DNA from: Brevipalpus yothersi
Taxonomy: Eukaryota; Arthropoda; Arachnida; Trombidiformes; Tenuipalpidae
Direction of reading: 5' to 3'
Length of the DNA: 64,000 nucleotides
Assembly: GCA_003956705.1 (NCBI GenBank)
Contig: QZCP01000179.1
Location: 56,115-120,114, forward strand
Every line of letters begins with the position of its first letter. Positions within the stretch are counted from its first letter, which is position 1. Below are positions 10,413 to 23,352 of this stretch, piece by piece. Both the position numbers and the translations under genes were made by a program. Under the pieces are notes generated by a model. The model searched no databases, was not told where the DNA came from, and saw nothing but the letters and a program-made list of their open reading frames with translations.

Positions 10413-13370
10413 TTTCTTGCAATTTTTTTTCGAAAATATTAGTTCTCCAGTTGATACTTATGTATCATCGTGCTTAGTTTTCCCTAGTAAATGTACATAA
10501 AGCAATTTTCCAAGCCTTTTAATTGATTACGAAGAATGAAAATGGTATGTATAGTGGAGAGAAGATTCGTTACTCACGTGGATAAAGCATCTTGCATCGG
10601 AACAATATGAGAAATGAATGATAAGCCCTTTTTATTATTAACTCTTTCTCAACCATGAAGAGAGGGGAAAAAAGCTATACATGAGAAGTATGAGATTTGA
10701 ATCTCATCGAACGTATGGCTCCTACACTCGATCATGTCTGACTCCTTATTGCACTCAGCTCAACGGATGGTCAGGCTAGTTAATATTCATGAGAAAATGT
10801 TCGATCCATGATCTCAGATTTGTTCAACCATAAGCCTTGATGTTCAATCCGATCTGGTTGATGGTGTATATAGTGCGTATATACTATCAGTTTCATTTGA
10901 GCCAAAATAGCTCATCCATGACCCATCACTAAGCCTGCAATGTTCACAGATGATGATTATCTTTGGTTAAGAATATCAGCCACATAGTAATCTCTCTTTT
11001 CCAATAGAACTTCATAATGAATTGGTCGAGTGTATATCTTTGACAAATGATTAAGAGGTTCCTGTCCTATCAAACGTTACTCTTGAATCTTAAATCTTAC
11101 AACTTGGAAACTTTCTAATGAAAGAGATAGAGAGAAGGAGAGAAAAATCATATCAATTCCTCATCTTCACTTTCTCTAAACCCAATTATGAAAGAAGCTT
11201 GTGATCGAGTCACTTCACCCTTACTTCTAATAATAAGTTCAACTTGATGTAACAAGAAAGAAAGAATGTGAGTAAAAAAAATCACGATATGATATAGGCT
11301 GATAACTAGATTATGACTGTGATTCTTTCCGGCCTAAGCGTATCAAATTCAGTAAAATGTTAACTATGACATGATAGAGAGAGAGAGAGAAAAGTCCAGA
11401 GAAAGCGAATATACGGTACATTTCTCTTACAATGCAAACGTGACATCTCATGAATATAAACATGAATGTTTTTACCAAAAAAGCAAGACACTCTTGACTC
11501 TTCATCTCTCTCTCTCTTTATATATGTTCGTTTCCTCTTCTTGATCATCTTTTTTTCCCTTCGTTTCTCAAGCTCCATCATCATCTTCTATCTCTCATCC
11601 TCTCTGTACAGTGTATAGGAAAAGAAGAAGACGTTTCGTTTTTGCTTTGTGGCTTGACATACAATAAGAATAACAGCGAATAAAGTGAACAAAACTCACA
11701 AGATTCTTTTCATCCTGCACTGGATTCTTCTTCTTCTACTCTCTTATTTGGCTACTTTGTGTTATTATTGACTTTATTTTCTATGATTTGTTGGATAGTT
11801 TCGTATTTTAGATTCGTCTCAGAATCGAATTCTCGTGATTCAAGATAGAAATATTCTCTATTTTGTTTCTTGCCCTGCTCAATGATCCTTCAGATTTTTG
11901 AGGAAGGAAAGAAATTCTCATCTGTTATCCCATCCAAACGTGACATGAACGTCGAGCTTTTCTTTATTTTTTCTTCCGAAAACTTTTCCTCTCTTTCATC
12001 AAATCTTTCTCAGCATCCGATAAGAAACTTACTCCTTCTCCTTAAAGCTTTAAACACAACTGTTTACAACATGGTTGTTACTGTACTCCAATCGAACTTC
12101 CGCCGATGTAAATCTTCTCATAGTGATCATCGGATCACGAGAAGCAATCAACAAAGTCATACTAGAACGTGCCTTGAATCCACTTTTTCTCCTGGAAAGA
12201 TACAAGCCTAACTGAGATGCAATCCTGTCTCTAGAACACCATGAGAAGATAAAAAATTTCATACCGTATAATCTGAAATTGAGACTCAAAATGGCGTAAA
12301 AATATGATGATCTTGTTTCGTTTCCCCGAGAGACATCCACACATCCAACTTTTCCCATGGACAGATTTTTCTTTCGCCCAGAATCTTTTCCATCGAGAAT
12401 AGAGAGAAAGAGAGTGAAAAAAAAATTTCTCCTTAACACACAAGATCCTCACAGACACCGTTAAGTAGTGTGACTATAATCATATCGCATGAACAAGCGG
12501 TGTATATTCACACACAGATTGTGTGATACCAATCTTTTGCCAACCACATTGTGATAAAATCTAACGGAAGGAAAAGAAGAACAAGTGGAACGATTTGTGT
12601 GAGTATGTCTAGATCTGTATGTATGTATGTGTGTGTAAGAGACAGAGATGCACAAGAGTGAATAATCTGTCTCATCGTGTCCATTTCATTCATGATTTGA
12701 CCCTATAATAAATGATGAAATTTTCCATTGAGAATACATGAGTAGAGTGAAGAGATTTGATACGAATCAGGGTAACTATGTCGTGTGTGTGTGTGAGAGA
12801 GAGAGAAGAAGAAAGAGGAAACCTCTTGTACACATAAGTAACTCCGTAAACCTCTCAGCATCCCAAGAGTCTCATCAGTAAAAGTGACTTTTTCCTTTTT
12901 CCATCATCTATACTGGGACCCTTCAGGCTGCCACTTCTTTTCTCACTTTATTCCTTCTCTCACACTGATTCTTTCCCTCTCTTTCCCTATACAATAGACT
13001 AATCTGCATACGGTATACATATATTCAGCATACATGTATATATGTTGCCTTTTGTTTACAAATTACATTTTATGCTCCAAAAAAGATGATACAATTGCTT
13101 TCTGTTTCTATCTCAAAGTGTCATGGTTATTTGTCCTTGTTACGCTTTTGCATCTCTGAAAGGTATCCCCTGTAAAGACACTTGACAGCTTAACATCAGC
13201 CAATGGTCATCACAATTGGAAGCCCAGTTTGACTCGAGGCCTCGGGCACATGTATGCATACTGTATATTTCGGGGATGAAACGATCGATGGGCTGAAAAG
13301 ATTGTGGACAAGAAATATATTGACAAGCAGATACTATATTTATTGGACATGATGTTGCTTCTCATTGCTC

Positions 13371-13373
<3 letters not shown>

Positions 13374-13409
<36 letters not shown>
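13374..13409. repeat. (GA)n microsatellite
   Basis: Perfect AG/GA tract of about 36 bases, followed by several shorter GA runs. Confidence 0.95.
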
Positions 13410-13411
<2 letters not shown>

Positions 13412-13719
13412 GTATAGAATGATGTGAAAGGAATGGTTAAGAGAGAGAGAGGAAAATGATCAATGGAGTGATGAAACGAAACGATTGAAAGGCTAACAAG
13501 ATACGGAAGGATGAGGAATAAAGAGAGTAAGAGATGAGGAAAAGATAGCACAGGAAAATGGAATGAAAAGAGGAAAACATTCATTAGATTATACTTAATT
13601 CGCTATGCTTTTTCCAAATACAGGCCGATTGATGATCACCATGATTCAAATGAACGAGTAGTAACACTGTATAAAAGGGCATGACAGTCATCTCTCTACC
13701 CTACAAGCACCTTCACAGC

Positions 13720-13734
13720 ATTCTCATTCTCATT

Positions 13735-13812
<78 letters not shown>

Positions 13813-13817
13813 CTCTC
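13720..13817. repeat. Compound (ATTCTC)n-(CT)n-(TTCT)n repeat
   Basis: Three to four ATTCTC hexamers lead into about 60 bases of pure CT, then TTCT units. The layout suggests CT expansion from within a hexamer array. Confidence 0.9.
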
Positions 13818-15373
13818 AACTAGATGCTCATCTCACTGTCAAAGCTTCTTCTATCATCTCCATTGTCATCCCTATTTTGTTAAGAGAAGATAAATAGGAA
13901 CCACTTTTCGGATTACTGGAGGGATCTTCCGAGGGTGATGAGGGATTCCGGAATCACTTTTGCCCACAAATCTTGACTTAATCACGATTGAAAGCGATTT
14001 ACTCGAGACACCTTTCCCTATGATGAGTACATTCAATTTTCTTCTTCTCTGATACTCTCTTTTTGAGAATATATTTGCGTATATCTTTGTTTTCTCATCA
14101 TCTGCTCTCACTCGTAGTGAGAGAATTTTCCATCTCCATGTTTAAGTTCTTGAAGCCAAGTGACAATCTTTTGTGACCACATTGTTCCCATGATTTGGTC
14201 AAAGCGTTACTGGTCACCAGTGAATGTACACAGAGAAAAGCTGTGATGTTTGTGGAAATATTTGCATAGAGCGTGCAAAAAGTCGATCAAATCATAAAAA
14301 AGCCATGTATTTATCGAAAGAATATGACCGCTCCAAAAGAGATCCCAACCTCAGCATCCATCTTTTGCTCTCTCTCTTTAATGCTTCAAGTTAATATGCC
14401 ACCAGAGACGGACGATGTGTTCACCAATGTGATGAGAATGATGGTGGTCACTTGAGTTAACCACACTTAGATATAAGCAAAATATGAGCAATGGGAAAGA
14501 GAGAGAGAGAGACCATCCATATATTCATATTATGTTCCGTAACCAATCTAATATTTCTCATTCACTTTGACATCCTCTTCCTCTCATCCTCATCTCGATC
14601 ATTTTGCTTCTCCTTTTTGCTCAATTCATTCAGTCACTTTCCTCTTCATTCTCGGTCCATCATCATCTTCATCCGCTGGGCTTAGCTGGAATTGGCCGAT
14701 AAAATATCAATGTATGAGCTTATTGGCACAAATCTCATCCGTATCTCGATCCATCCTTCGGACAATCCTCTTCACACTCCATCTTCACCATCCAGCATCC
14801 CAGTATATACCCTCTTTCATTCTCTGTGTGTGTGTATATTAACAGCTTTCTGATCCACTGATGGGATCATCAAACTAATGGCATAAGAAAGCGGATTTGA
14901 ACAGATGAAATCCAGAAGCAAAATGGGCGTTAAAAGATTGAAACTGATCTGATGTCAAGTCAGAGAAGCTTTTCCAAGTGATCACTTAGCATAAAAAATA
15001 GAATTAAGTAAACTTTTCATTCAATCTATCTCACATTATGAGTATCTGTTCACAGATAGATCGCTGTCCAGTGGAATAATATTCTAAATATTGCGGCCAC
15101 TATTCTGCCTCAAAGCTGGAAAACATCCCTGTTAACGGAATTCTTGATTCTCAAATCATTAAGTCTTGAGAGCTCTAGCAATTTATTCATTTGTTAGTGA
15201 TCAATTTTTTTATTGGGTTCAAGATCATTAATCCATACTTCGAATATTCCTTCCATAGATTGTCTACAGGGTTCTTATTCCTCTTCAATCTGATGAGTTT
15301 CCCTCTCTTTTCTTCATTCTCTCTATTGAATTATGGATATTTATCACTCACTAAACACTCTCATCCTCTTCAT

Positions 15374-15379
<6 letters not shown>

Positions 15380-15409
<30 letters not shown>
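15380..15409. repeat. (CT)n microsatellite
   Basis: Perfect CT tract of about 30 bases. Confidence 0.9.
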
Positions 15410-15412
<3 letters not shown>

Positions 15413-18400
15413 TCCTAGATTATGATGAAAAAAGACTACTATATTACATCGTATTTGTGGCTTCCTCTTGATGCTCTCTCATCACTCGATGAATCTCTCA
15501 AACCAATCATCATCAGTCGTTTTCACTTAAACACTGAACCTGGGGGCAATGATATGAGTAAATTTTCAATTCTCTTTTGTCACTTTCATCCTGCTTTTTA
15601 TTTTCTCGCTGTCTATCTCTCTTCTCTTTCTTTCTCTCTCTCTCTCAGTATACTATATTCCGCATCATCTTGCCATGTTATTATGAAAAGGGGGGGTCAT
15701 TCAGAAATTGATAGCTTCAGTAGATTATTCCCCAACATTTGTGGAAATTTTCATCATCAGGACTGTGTCATTTGTGAATATAACGAGACGAGAAAGTTTC
15801 AATTTTTGTTCGAACTTGCTCAGCCAACAACAATTCTTTAATAGCCTCATTATTTGTGAAAGTTAAATTGAAAATGAAGATTTAAATCATGATATCATTT
15901 TTATTTCCATATAGTATTAGAGGGGATGATATCTCATTGTTATTGTGATTCATTTGGATGAACCCTTTTTGTCGACATTCTTTATTTTTGTCACCATTTT
16001 ATCAGTTCTCTCATATTCATTTTTCCGCCTGCAATCTCATTTTTTTGTCTACCCAGCCAAAAGTTTTTTTCCATTAAATAATTCCACATGTACATATATT
16101 CTCATTCTTTCTGGCGGTAGCATAAGAGAAGGGAATAATGATGATATATCCATGAGAATATAGACAAAAAATGTGAATACTTTCTCTGTCTCTGTCTCAC
16201 TTGAAACGTTTTCATGGCAAAAAGGGTCACAATATGACTAGATTACGATAATTATTATTAACATTTATGTATCATTTATCGAAATTACATTCCACTATTC
16301 ATTGATTTGGCAGTATTTTTCCACTCTCTCTAACCAGATTTTCTTTGTTTATTTCGACAGATGAAACAATGAACTTTTCTTCTCCATGTTCTTGTTCCTA
16401 TCTCATCCGCATGATCGATTCCACATCTGATGTTCCAGAATATTGTTCCACATATATGCCATGTTATATGATGAAAGGTTCCTTGTGGGCGGTCCATACG
16501 AAAAGTATAGAGCCGCCTTTCTATCCTTCCAAGAAGAACATGATCATCATGATGTGGCAGATTATCATGTGGAACCAGGAGAAGAAGAAGAAGTTCCCTT
16601 CTTTCAGAAGCATCTTCATACTATATTGTCTTGAGGGTTTTTTTCCCTCTCATATTCTGTTTCTACTCTTCCAATTGATGAAGAAAATAGACAAGCAGAA
16701 GAAAATATCACACCAAGAATATACATATATACATGGGTGTCGTTAGCTGGTGGTGCAAAAAAAATCATTTCTCCACAAAATAAGTGAGAATAGGCCTTAC
16801 GCTTTTATCCTGTATTCTGACAATTGGAAAACCTTCAGGAAAGCTTCCATAATATGGATGTAGAATGAATCAATCGATTAGCTTACCATATATTAACGCT
16901 TTTCAACTATCCATAAGAGGAGATAAAATGTATGGCTATATGCCCTTAAGCTACTAATTTTTCACAAAAATAATCTTGAGAGAATCATCATGTACAATCA
17001 GATACATGCATGCATGTGTATATATATACTCTATACAATATTCTCTTTCAACACTCCCATTTATATATTTATAAAATCTAATAATCTGTTTTTGTTGATC
17101 AAATATATTCCTTAACCCTATATACAGGGCGTAAAGTGTGCATACCAAAAAATACATGTTACTTGACCCACCATGATGTTTCTTGCTATTTTGTTGGAAA
17201 TTTTATACTGGAAAGACATTCCAATGACATGCTCCATACATCGTGTGCTAAACTCTTGACAAAGGAAAGTTAGGCCTATAATGCACTGGAACATTATTGT
17301 TTGTAAGAATTTCAAATAAAGTAAGCTAACAAGAGAAAAAAAGAGACTACCACCATCAGACAAATGTGCATCAAGACACATGGTTATAGGATAGAATTTG
17401 AAGCTTTTTTCGGCTGTTCAAGAATACAATTGTACTTATACTCCAAATACATAGCTTTTTCTTCATCCTAAAATATCAATCAATGTTCACTCCTCTTCTC
17501 AGCCTCTCGAAAAGAAGCCAATCTCAGAACACTCTAGAATCGACTCTTTCATGAGTTCTTTGCAGAATATGATGATATTTGTATCCTGATGATTGGTCAT
17601 CTGCAGATTCTTGTCTCATAAATGGTATTCCTTACCAATCGATTCTCTGTTCCTCAATAGTTCTTACTTGAGAGAATTCAAGTAAAGAAAGAGAGTGAGA
17701 AGAGAATCATCATCATTTTGGATGCTTTTTGGTGGACAAAAAATGGCCATAATAATGATAACTGTTGTGTTCATCTTATCAATTGTACAAGAGTATTTTA
17801 TGAGCATTTGACCGCCTTCTTTTCTTACTTTTTATCCACTTTTTCTTGGTGATAGTCTTATTGAGCCCTTTTTTTTGGGGCAAAAAAGGCTTGTTTTCAC
17901 ACGATCTGAGCGATTGTTTGGAGAATAAAACATGCACATCATTATTCATTCCCATATACAGTCACATTGATGGTTATTCGATCATTTTTTCTGTCGTTTT
18001 TCACCCAAAATTTACATTTTTTATTGAGTTATTTTGGGCCATATAAATTGCTTGAGAAGAGTCCAACAAGGAATGAAGAAGAATGGCCTCTCCAAGGAAG
18101 TATCAATTCTTCTTGGAAAGAAAATTTTGAGTCAATTTTCTTCTTCCACTGGAATACTTTCTAAACATTTTACACCAAACGCCTATGATTTTCGAAGGAT
18201 AAGAGAGTCAATAGAAATTTATTTCCACTCTTTTTTTCATCTTTTTTTACCATTTTTCAGTACGCTATTAATGAGTTGTCGAGATTTTTTTGTCCTCTTC
18301 TTTTCTTCCTTTCCTTTTTCAATCCTCATGTACATGCAGAAAAACTGGATAAAAGAAAGTATCTGTATATGAATCTGAATCTATTTCATGGTGATTTCTT

Positions 18401-18604
18401 CCACATTGGTTTCACTTAAGTTTGGTGAGAAAATAAATGTTTGAACGACTTATAATCATTAATCAATACTCCCAAAAATGTGATTAAGGTTTACGCTATT
18501 TTACAGTATTTTGTTCGCTCCACTCACTTGATGATCCACCGCCATAATCCGATTGAGTATTCAAGCGTACATCTCTGTCACCCTCCGTCCTCATCGGTCT
18601 ATGG

Positions 18605-18606
<2 letters not shown>

Positions 18607-18663
<57 letters not shown>
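18607..18663. repeat. (CT)n microsatellite
   Basis: Perfect TC/CT tract of about 57 bases. A GA-rich purine stretch follows at about 18710-18845, so the two could pair as a loose inverted structure. Confidence 0.95.
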
Positions 18664-18666
<3 letters not shown>

Positions 18667-19891
18667 TGGATATGTTTCACACTTTCCAAGTGTATTTCAG
18701 TGGGCTCATGAACAGAGAAAGAGAGAGAGGCCCGGAGAGAGAGAAAGATGTTGAAGAAAGAGGAGGTGGAAAGAGGAAGAGAGAGAGAAAGTGAGTCAAA
18801 TCAGAGGATGGAAGAGAGATGGGGGAGGGAGGAGGAGAAGGAGAATGCGGTTGAAAATGATGTTAACAATGTAAAATTGAAGCATCGCTCTCTCAATGAA
18901 TGTGAGCATTCAATTTAAAAGCTCATCTTTTTCTCGCTTCAACTCTATCGAATTTGAATCTCCTACATAGACACACATGCACACTCACATACATTCTGCT
19001 ATCATGTGAACATTTATTTTACTTCTTCTCAAAAAGTTTCCATAGACACTGGTGCTTATCAGAACTTTCGATTTCACTCCGCTACATTAGACAAAAGTGA
19101 AAAGAAATTGAAAGAAAGAAGAATCGGAAAATGAAAAAAGAAGAAAGATTATTTTGATTTCAATTCCGACCACTATCTGCTCCCATATAAACTGTATATA
19201 CACTCACATTCCATTTCATCATGCTTACTTGTCGGACAATTTTTACTGATGAACACTGACCAAGCAGAACTGGAAAGTATCGATGAAGTTAATGATGTAA
19301 ATGGTATTATTCATTGGAAAGGAAGAAAATTTATTTTTCCATTCTATAATGTCACATGTAGTGAGGAGAGAGAGAAGAAAGGAAATCAGAAAAAACTTTC
19401 GAGTTGAAGAAAACTTTTTCTTCAAAGATCACCGCAATTTTTGTCATTTTTAGAGGAACCACAAACAGTAGCACCAAGCAAGTGTGTCTAGTATCGTATT
19501 GAGTGTTGATAATATTCACCAGAAATAAAGCCATTTGCCATTAAAACTACTTAATTTAGTTCCACTTGTTTTTCTGTCTCGCTTTTCACACATACATATA
19601 CACAATCAAATCACTTGGTACGCTTGTTGATAACTTGACCATCCATTCTTTTTAGATCACTTATGTGTAAGAAGTATTGTGTATGAAGGGAAAAATTTTG
19701 AATTGGCACGTGTTTTGCAGTCGAAAATCCAGATCCAGATATCAGATTTCCTTCAATTGATGGATGATGATAAAATGTAACATACGAGCAAAACAGTCTT
19801 CTCCCAGTCTTTCTCATGCGTTCTCATCGTAACTTTTTCTTCCTGGAATCAGTTTCGGACTATCGAGAGACCAACCTTGCTCATCGATCGG

Positions 19892-22800
19892 CTATGGCTT
19901 ATCCGGAGAACATTGTGAACAATTTAACGGCATAACTGGAACCAATTTATCCACCGGAGATCTACTGTCTACGGACAGTATGCGATGTGCTTCGCCAGAA
20001 GTCAAATTACACTCTGGAATGGGACTGCCACCGATTGGCGAATGATTGTTACTCAAATCACTGTCAATCGATATTGATGTTTGACGACGTGATAGTGATG
20101 AAGGATTAAGATTTGTACTGACTCCAGTGGAAGATGTATTCCCATTGAATTGCATTTGTAATGAGGGAATAGATGCTGCCGCTGCACAAGCAGCAGCCAT
20201 ACTTGGCGGTAAAGGTATTCCAGATTGATTCATGTAGAATATTATTCGACGTAATTCTTCCAAGGCATTGGCCTGGGGGCAGCATTGAGGGAAGAGAGAG
20301 AGATGGAAAAAATATGCAAAAAATATTCATTCAATTTGAGTACCAATAATGATTGCATAATCTGCTTATAGAAAGGTGATTATTTTTTTTCTCATCGATA
20401 ATTTATCCTAAAGCCTCTGAAACAAATCATATCTTGAACAAAATTAGCACATCTATGCACAATATTTGATATTTCCAATGGAATATCCATATTTCCTCTC
20501 GTCTCTCCATGCTCCTCCTATATTCATTCGAATGAAAGCCACAAAACAATCAATCCACAATAAGTTTACATTGTCAGTGAGAAAGAGCTATTGTTAGTAT
20601 AGGTTTGGAATGATTTATTCAATTTGTCTGAAAGATGGGCTACTCACATCGCAAACAATGTATTCATCCAAGTGAATCTAAAATGATTGACATAATCTCA
20701 AGTATTCTATTACACATGAGTTTACTCTTATTTTTGTTCCACTTAACCCCTACTTTCATATAGACGTATGTGTATATGTATTCATGTCCACATGATAACA
20801 TAATGACCTCTCATACAGATCACAAATATGAACAGCTCCACAATCTGTTGGCTTAAAATGGACAGATTTCAGTAGTAATTGCTAATTTATGAAGAATTCC
20901 CGATAAATTTTGAGACTATATCTCTTATATCACGTGAATTCAAACAAAGTTAAATCTCTCCCTATAATAAGAATTTTCTTAGATGTAATCAAGAATGTGC
21001 GTATGTAAATTTTGATACTCACTTGCATGAGAATATAGTTCTTGGCTAGTAGAAGTGTTGCGATTTTGGATAATTTTCGAACTGATGGTGAATGGGCATA
21101 CGGAATAACTGATCTCAATTCATCGAGAGCATCATTCAGATCATGCATTCTTCGTCGTTCACGAGCATTGATGCTGAGTCTTACCTAATTAAAATAATGG
21201 GAAAAGATGAAGAAGAAGAGAAAAAAAACAAAACAGATGTAAATAATCAGGAAAGTGTGTCAGTAAGTACCTTGTTGGATCCATCGCCATTGTCCGAGAG
21301 CGAAGAGGAATTGTTTTGTGTGTGTGAACTATTACTGTTATTATGATTATGATCACTATTATTGCTGTTTCCAGTGGTCAAGTTGATTGATATTGAATGA
21401 TTGGATGACGATGAATCAAACTTATTAGCAAGATGATGATGATTGTTCCTTACACTTTTTGCTTGTCTCATTTTTTTAGCCACTGGACCTTCACGATGGC
21501 CCGTCTGATGTCCACCATTAACACTGGAATGTATACCATTCAAATCAGTTTGGACACTCTGTTTAACATCATAATTTTCTCTATCATTGGCAATTGTCAA
21601 TTTTGTTGTTGAACTTTTTCCCGATGTCAAACCATTACCATTACCATTGAATTGATGACTATTATGGTGCTGATGATTGTAGGAAGAAATGGCTCGAGGC
21701 GATGGATTATAATTGTGATTATTTAGTGTACTCAGAGGATAATCTATCAATTTGCGATCACTTATCAATTGATGATGTTGTTGCTGTTGGGCTGATCTTT
21801 CTCGCTGTGATGCGAGCTGCAATTGTTGAGATGCTGTCAGCATGGTGGCCAATGATCGGGCCGAATGTGGATCAGATCCAGTAGACACACGTGGATCTTC
21901 TCCTCCAGGCAGTAACAATGGTTCTATCAGAGAATTATCACCATCACTACTGGGTGATGGTGAATTGAGTGATGATGGAGATTGAAGGTGTACGGAGGAG
22001 GAAGCAAGTGGAGAAGAATGTTGATTAACGGTAATTGCGGCAGCAGCGGCAGTGGATTGAGATGAGGCTAACATCAGATGGGTTAAAGGATGAGATGAAT
22101 TGGATGTGATAATACTGTTTGATTGTTGCTGTAAAATTGGTGATACTAGTGTAAGTCGATCGGTGAACAGGCATCCCACAAGAGATGATGACGATGGTCC
22201 AGGTGTACCGATTGATGAGGATGCTGAGGATGCTGAGGCCGGTGAAAGAGGTGGTGATGCAACAGCAGAAACAGATGAAAGTCTCATTGATGTGGCTGGC
22301 AATAGCATTGGAAGAGTGAAAGTTTCCGGAAGATGTGTGGAAGTTGATAAAAGTGATGAAACAGACTGAAAAGGTGATGATGATGATAGTGATGATGAAG
22401 AGGTAGTCGTTGTGATAGTTGAAGATGATTCCGGATGATGATGGGAATGGTGCTTGTGGTGGCGATGAAGATGTGTGGATGTGTACGATGGAGAATATGG
22501 AGAAGAATGAGAGGGATGAGAGTGATGCGGATGGCGATGTAAGTTGTGGCTTAGAAGTGAGCCATGTGCTGGTGGCGGTGGAGCAAGTGAAACTGGGGGC
22601 GGTTGTTGTTGCACTTGATGTGGTGATGAAGAACAGCCCAGTCCCACTTGGCCTTCTCCACCCACATCAAGTGATGCGGTAAGAGTGGCTGGGTGAGTCC
22701 CGAGTGAGGATGCTGGAAAGGAGAATAGATTTGATGAGGATGGAGCTGATGGGGCTGATGATGATGAGATATGAAATATGTTCGTATAAGGTCCATGATA

Positions 22801-23352
22801 GTAGTTGGCCGCTTTTAAATTGCGATATAGAGCTTCCATCTGTCCATCCAATAAGGCCACACTTGCTGGACTTGATGAGGCCACGATGGTACTATTGGGG
22901 TTGAGGGGGGTGGCATTGGTGTTTATGGGATTTGAATGTGATACAGAAATGAGGGTGCTCACATTATCATCGTCGAGAACAGATGGAATGCTCATGGATG
23001 ATATGGGTTCAGTGGTCCTATTAGTTGTGGTGGTGGTAGAGATTTTGGAAACTAAATTCAATGTTCCAACATTTTGAGTGCTAACAGAAGGAGAATTATT
23101 ATCATTATTATTATCATCATCGACTCGATGGATAAGGTTATTCTCATAATCTTGATGACGATGATTCTTTTGGTCCTCAATTGGATGATGGTGATGATGA
23201 TTCGATGGTGTATCGGCAGACAAACCTGAGCCAGTCGATCGAAGATCATCGCTGCCAGCATGTCCACTCGAAGTGCCACTCGAATCGATGGCAGTAGCAA
23301 TGTTCTCCTTTAAACAGTGTTCATTCGGCAAGCAAATCATCATGTTTTTCAT
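19892..23352 (-). CDS. Oli: bHLH transcription factor, Oli / BHLHE22-BHLHE23 type
   Basis: Three coding exons: 23352-21271, 21184-21023 and 20272-19892, all joined in phase 0, giving 874 residues. The joins are SNK|VRLSINARERRR and NYILMQ|ANALEELRR. Exon 2 carries the basic region and most of the HLH (about 695-748): INARERRRMHDLNDALDEL, VIPYAHSPSVRKLSKIATL, LLAKNYILMQ. This is almost identical to fly Oli and vertebrate BHLHE22/23, E-box-binding repressors in neuronal development. The N-terminal exon is very long and low-complexity (His, Ser, Asn, Gln, Thr runs) compared with known members of about 230-400 residues. The start is placed at 23352 because TTTATTTGTAG near 23380 looks like the acceptor of a 5' UTR intron; an open frame extends 25 codons further upstream. 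Introns are 86 and 750 bases. Confidence 0.9.

Larger units (their letters stand above)
10413..19891. other. 9.5-kb gene-free region
   Basis: No exon could be supported on either strand. All open frames are short and most cross simple repeats. The region lies downstream of both flanking genes (mL52 on +, the bHLH gene on -), so it is a convergent 3'-3' space and unusually long for this window. It is rich in CT/GA tracts, TCATC-type runs and ACAC/GTGT patches. It could hold distal regulatory DNA for the bHLH developmental gene or non-coding RNAs, but nothing specific is visible. Candidate AATAAA signals for the bHLH gene occur on the minus strand near 19331. Confidence 0.5.

Noticed and set aside
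16345..16746. 133-codon open frame in the gene-free block
   Set aside because: Random-looking composition, no motif or splice partners, and an overlapping frame of similar length on the same strand.
21702..23077. Several plus-strand open frames of 60-90 codons
   Set aside because: All are antisense to the low-complexity exon of the bHLH gene.
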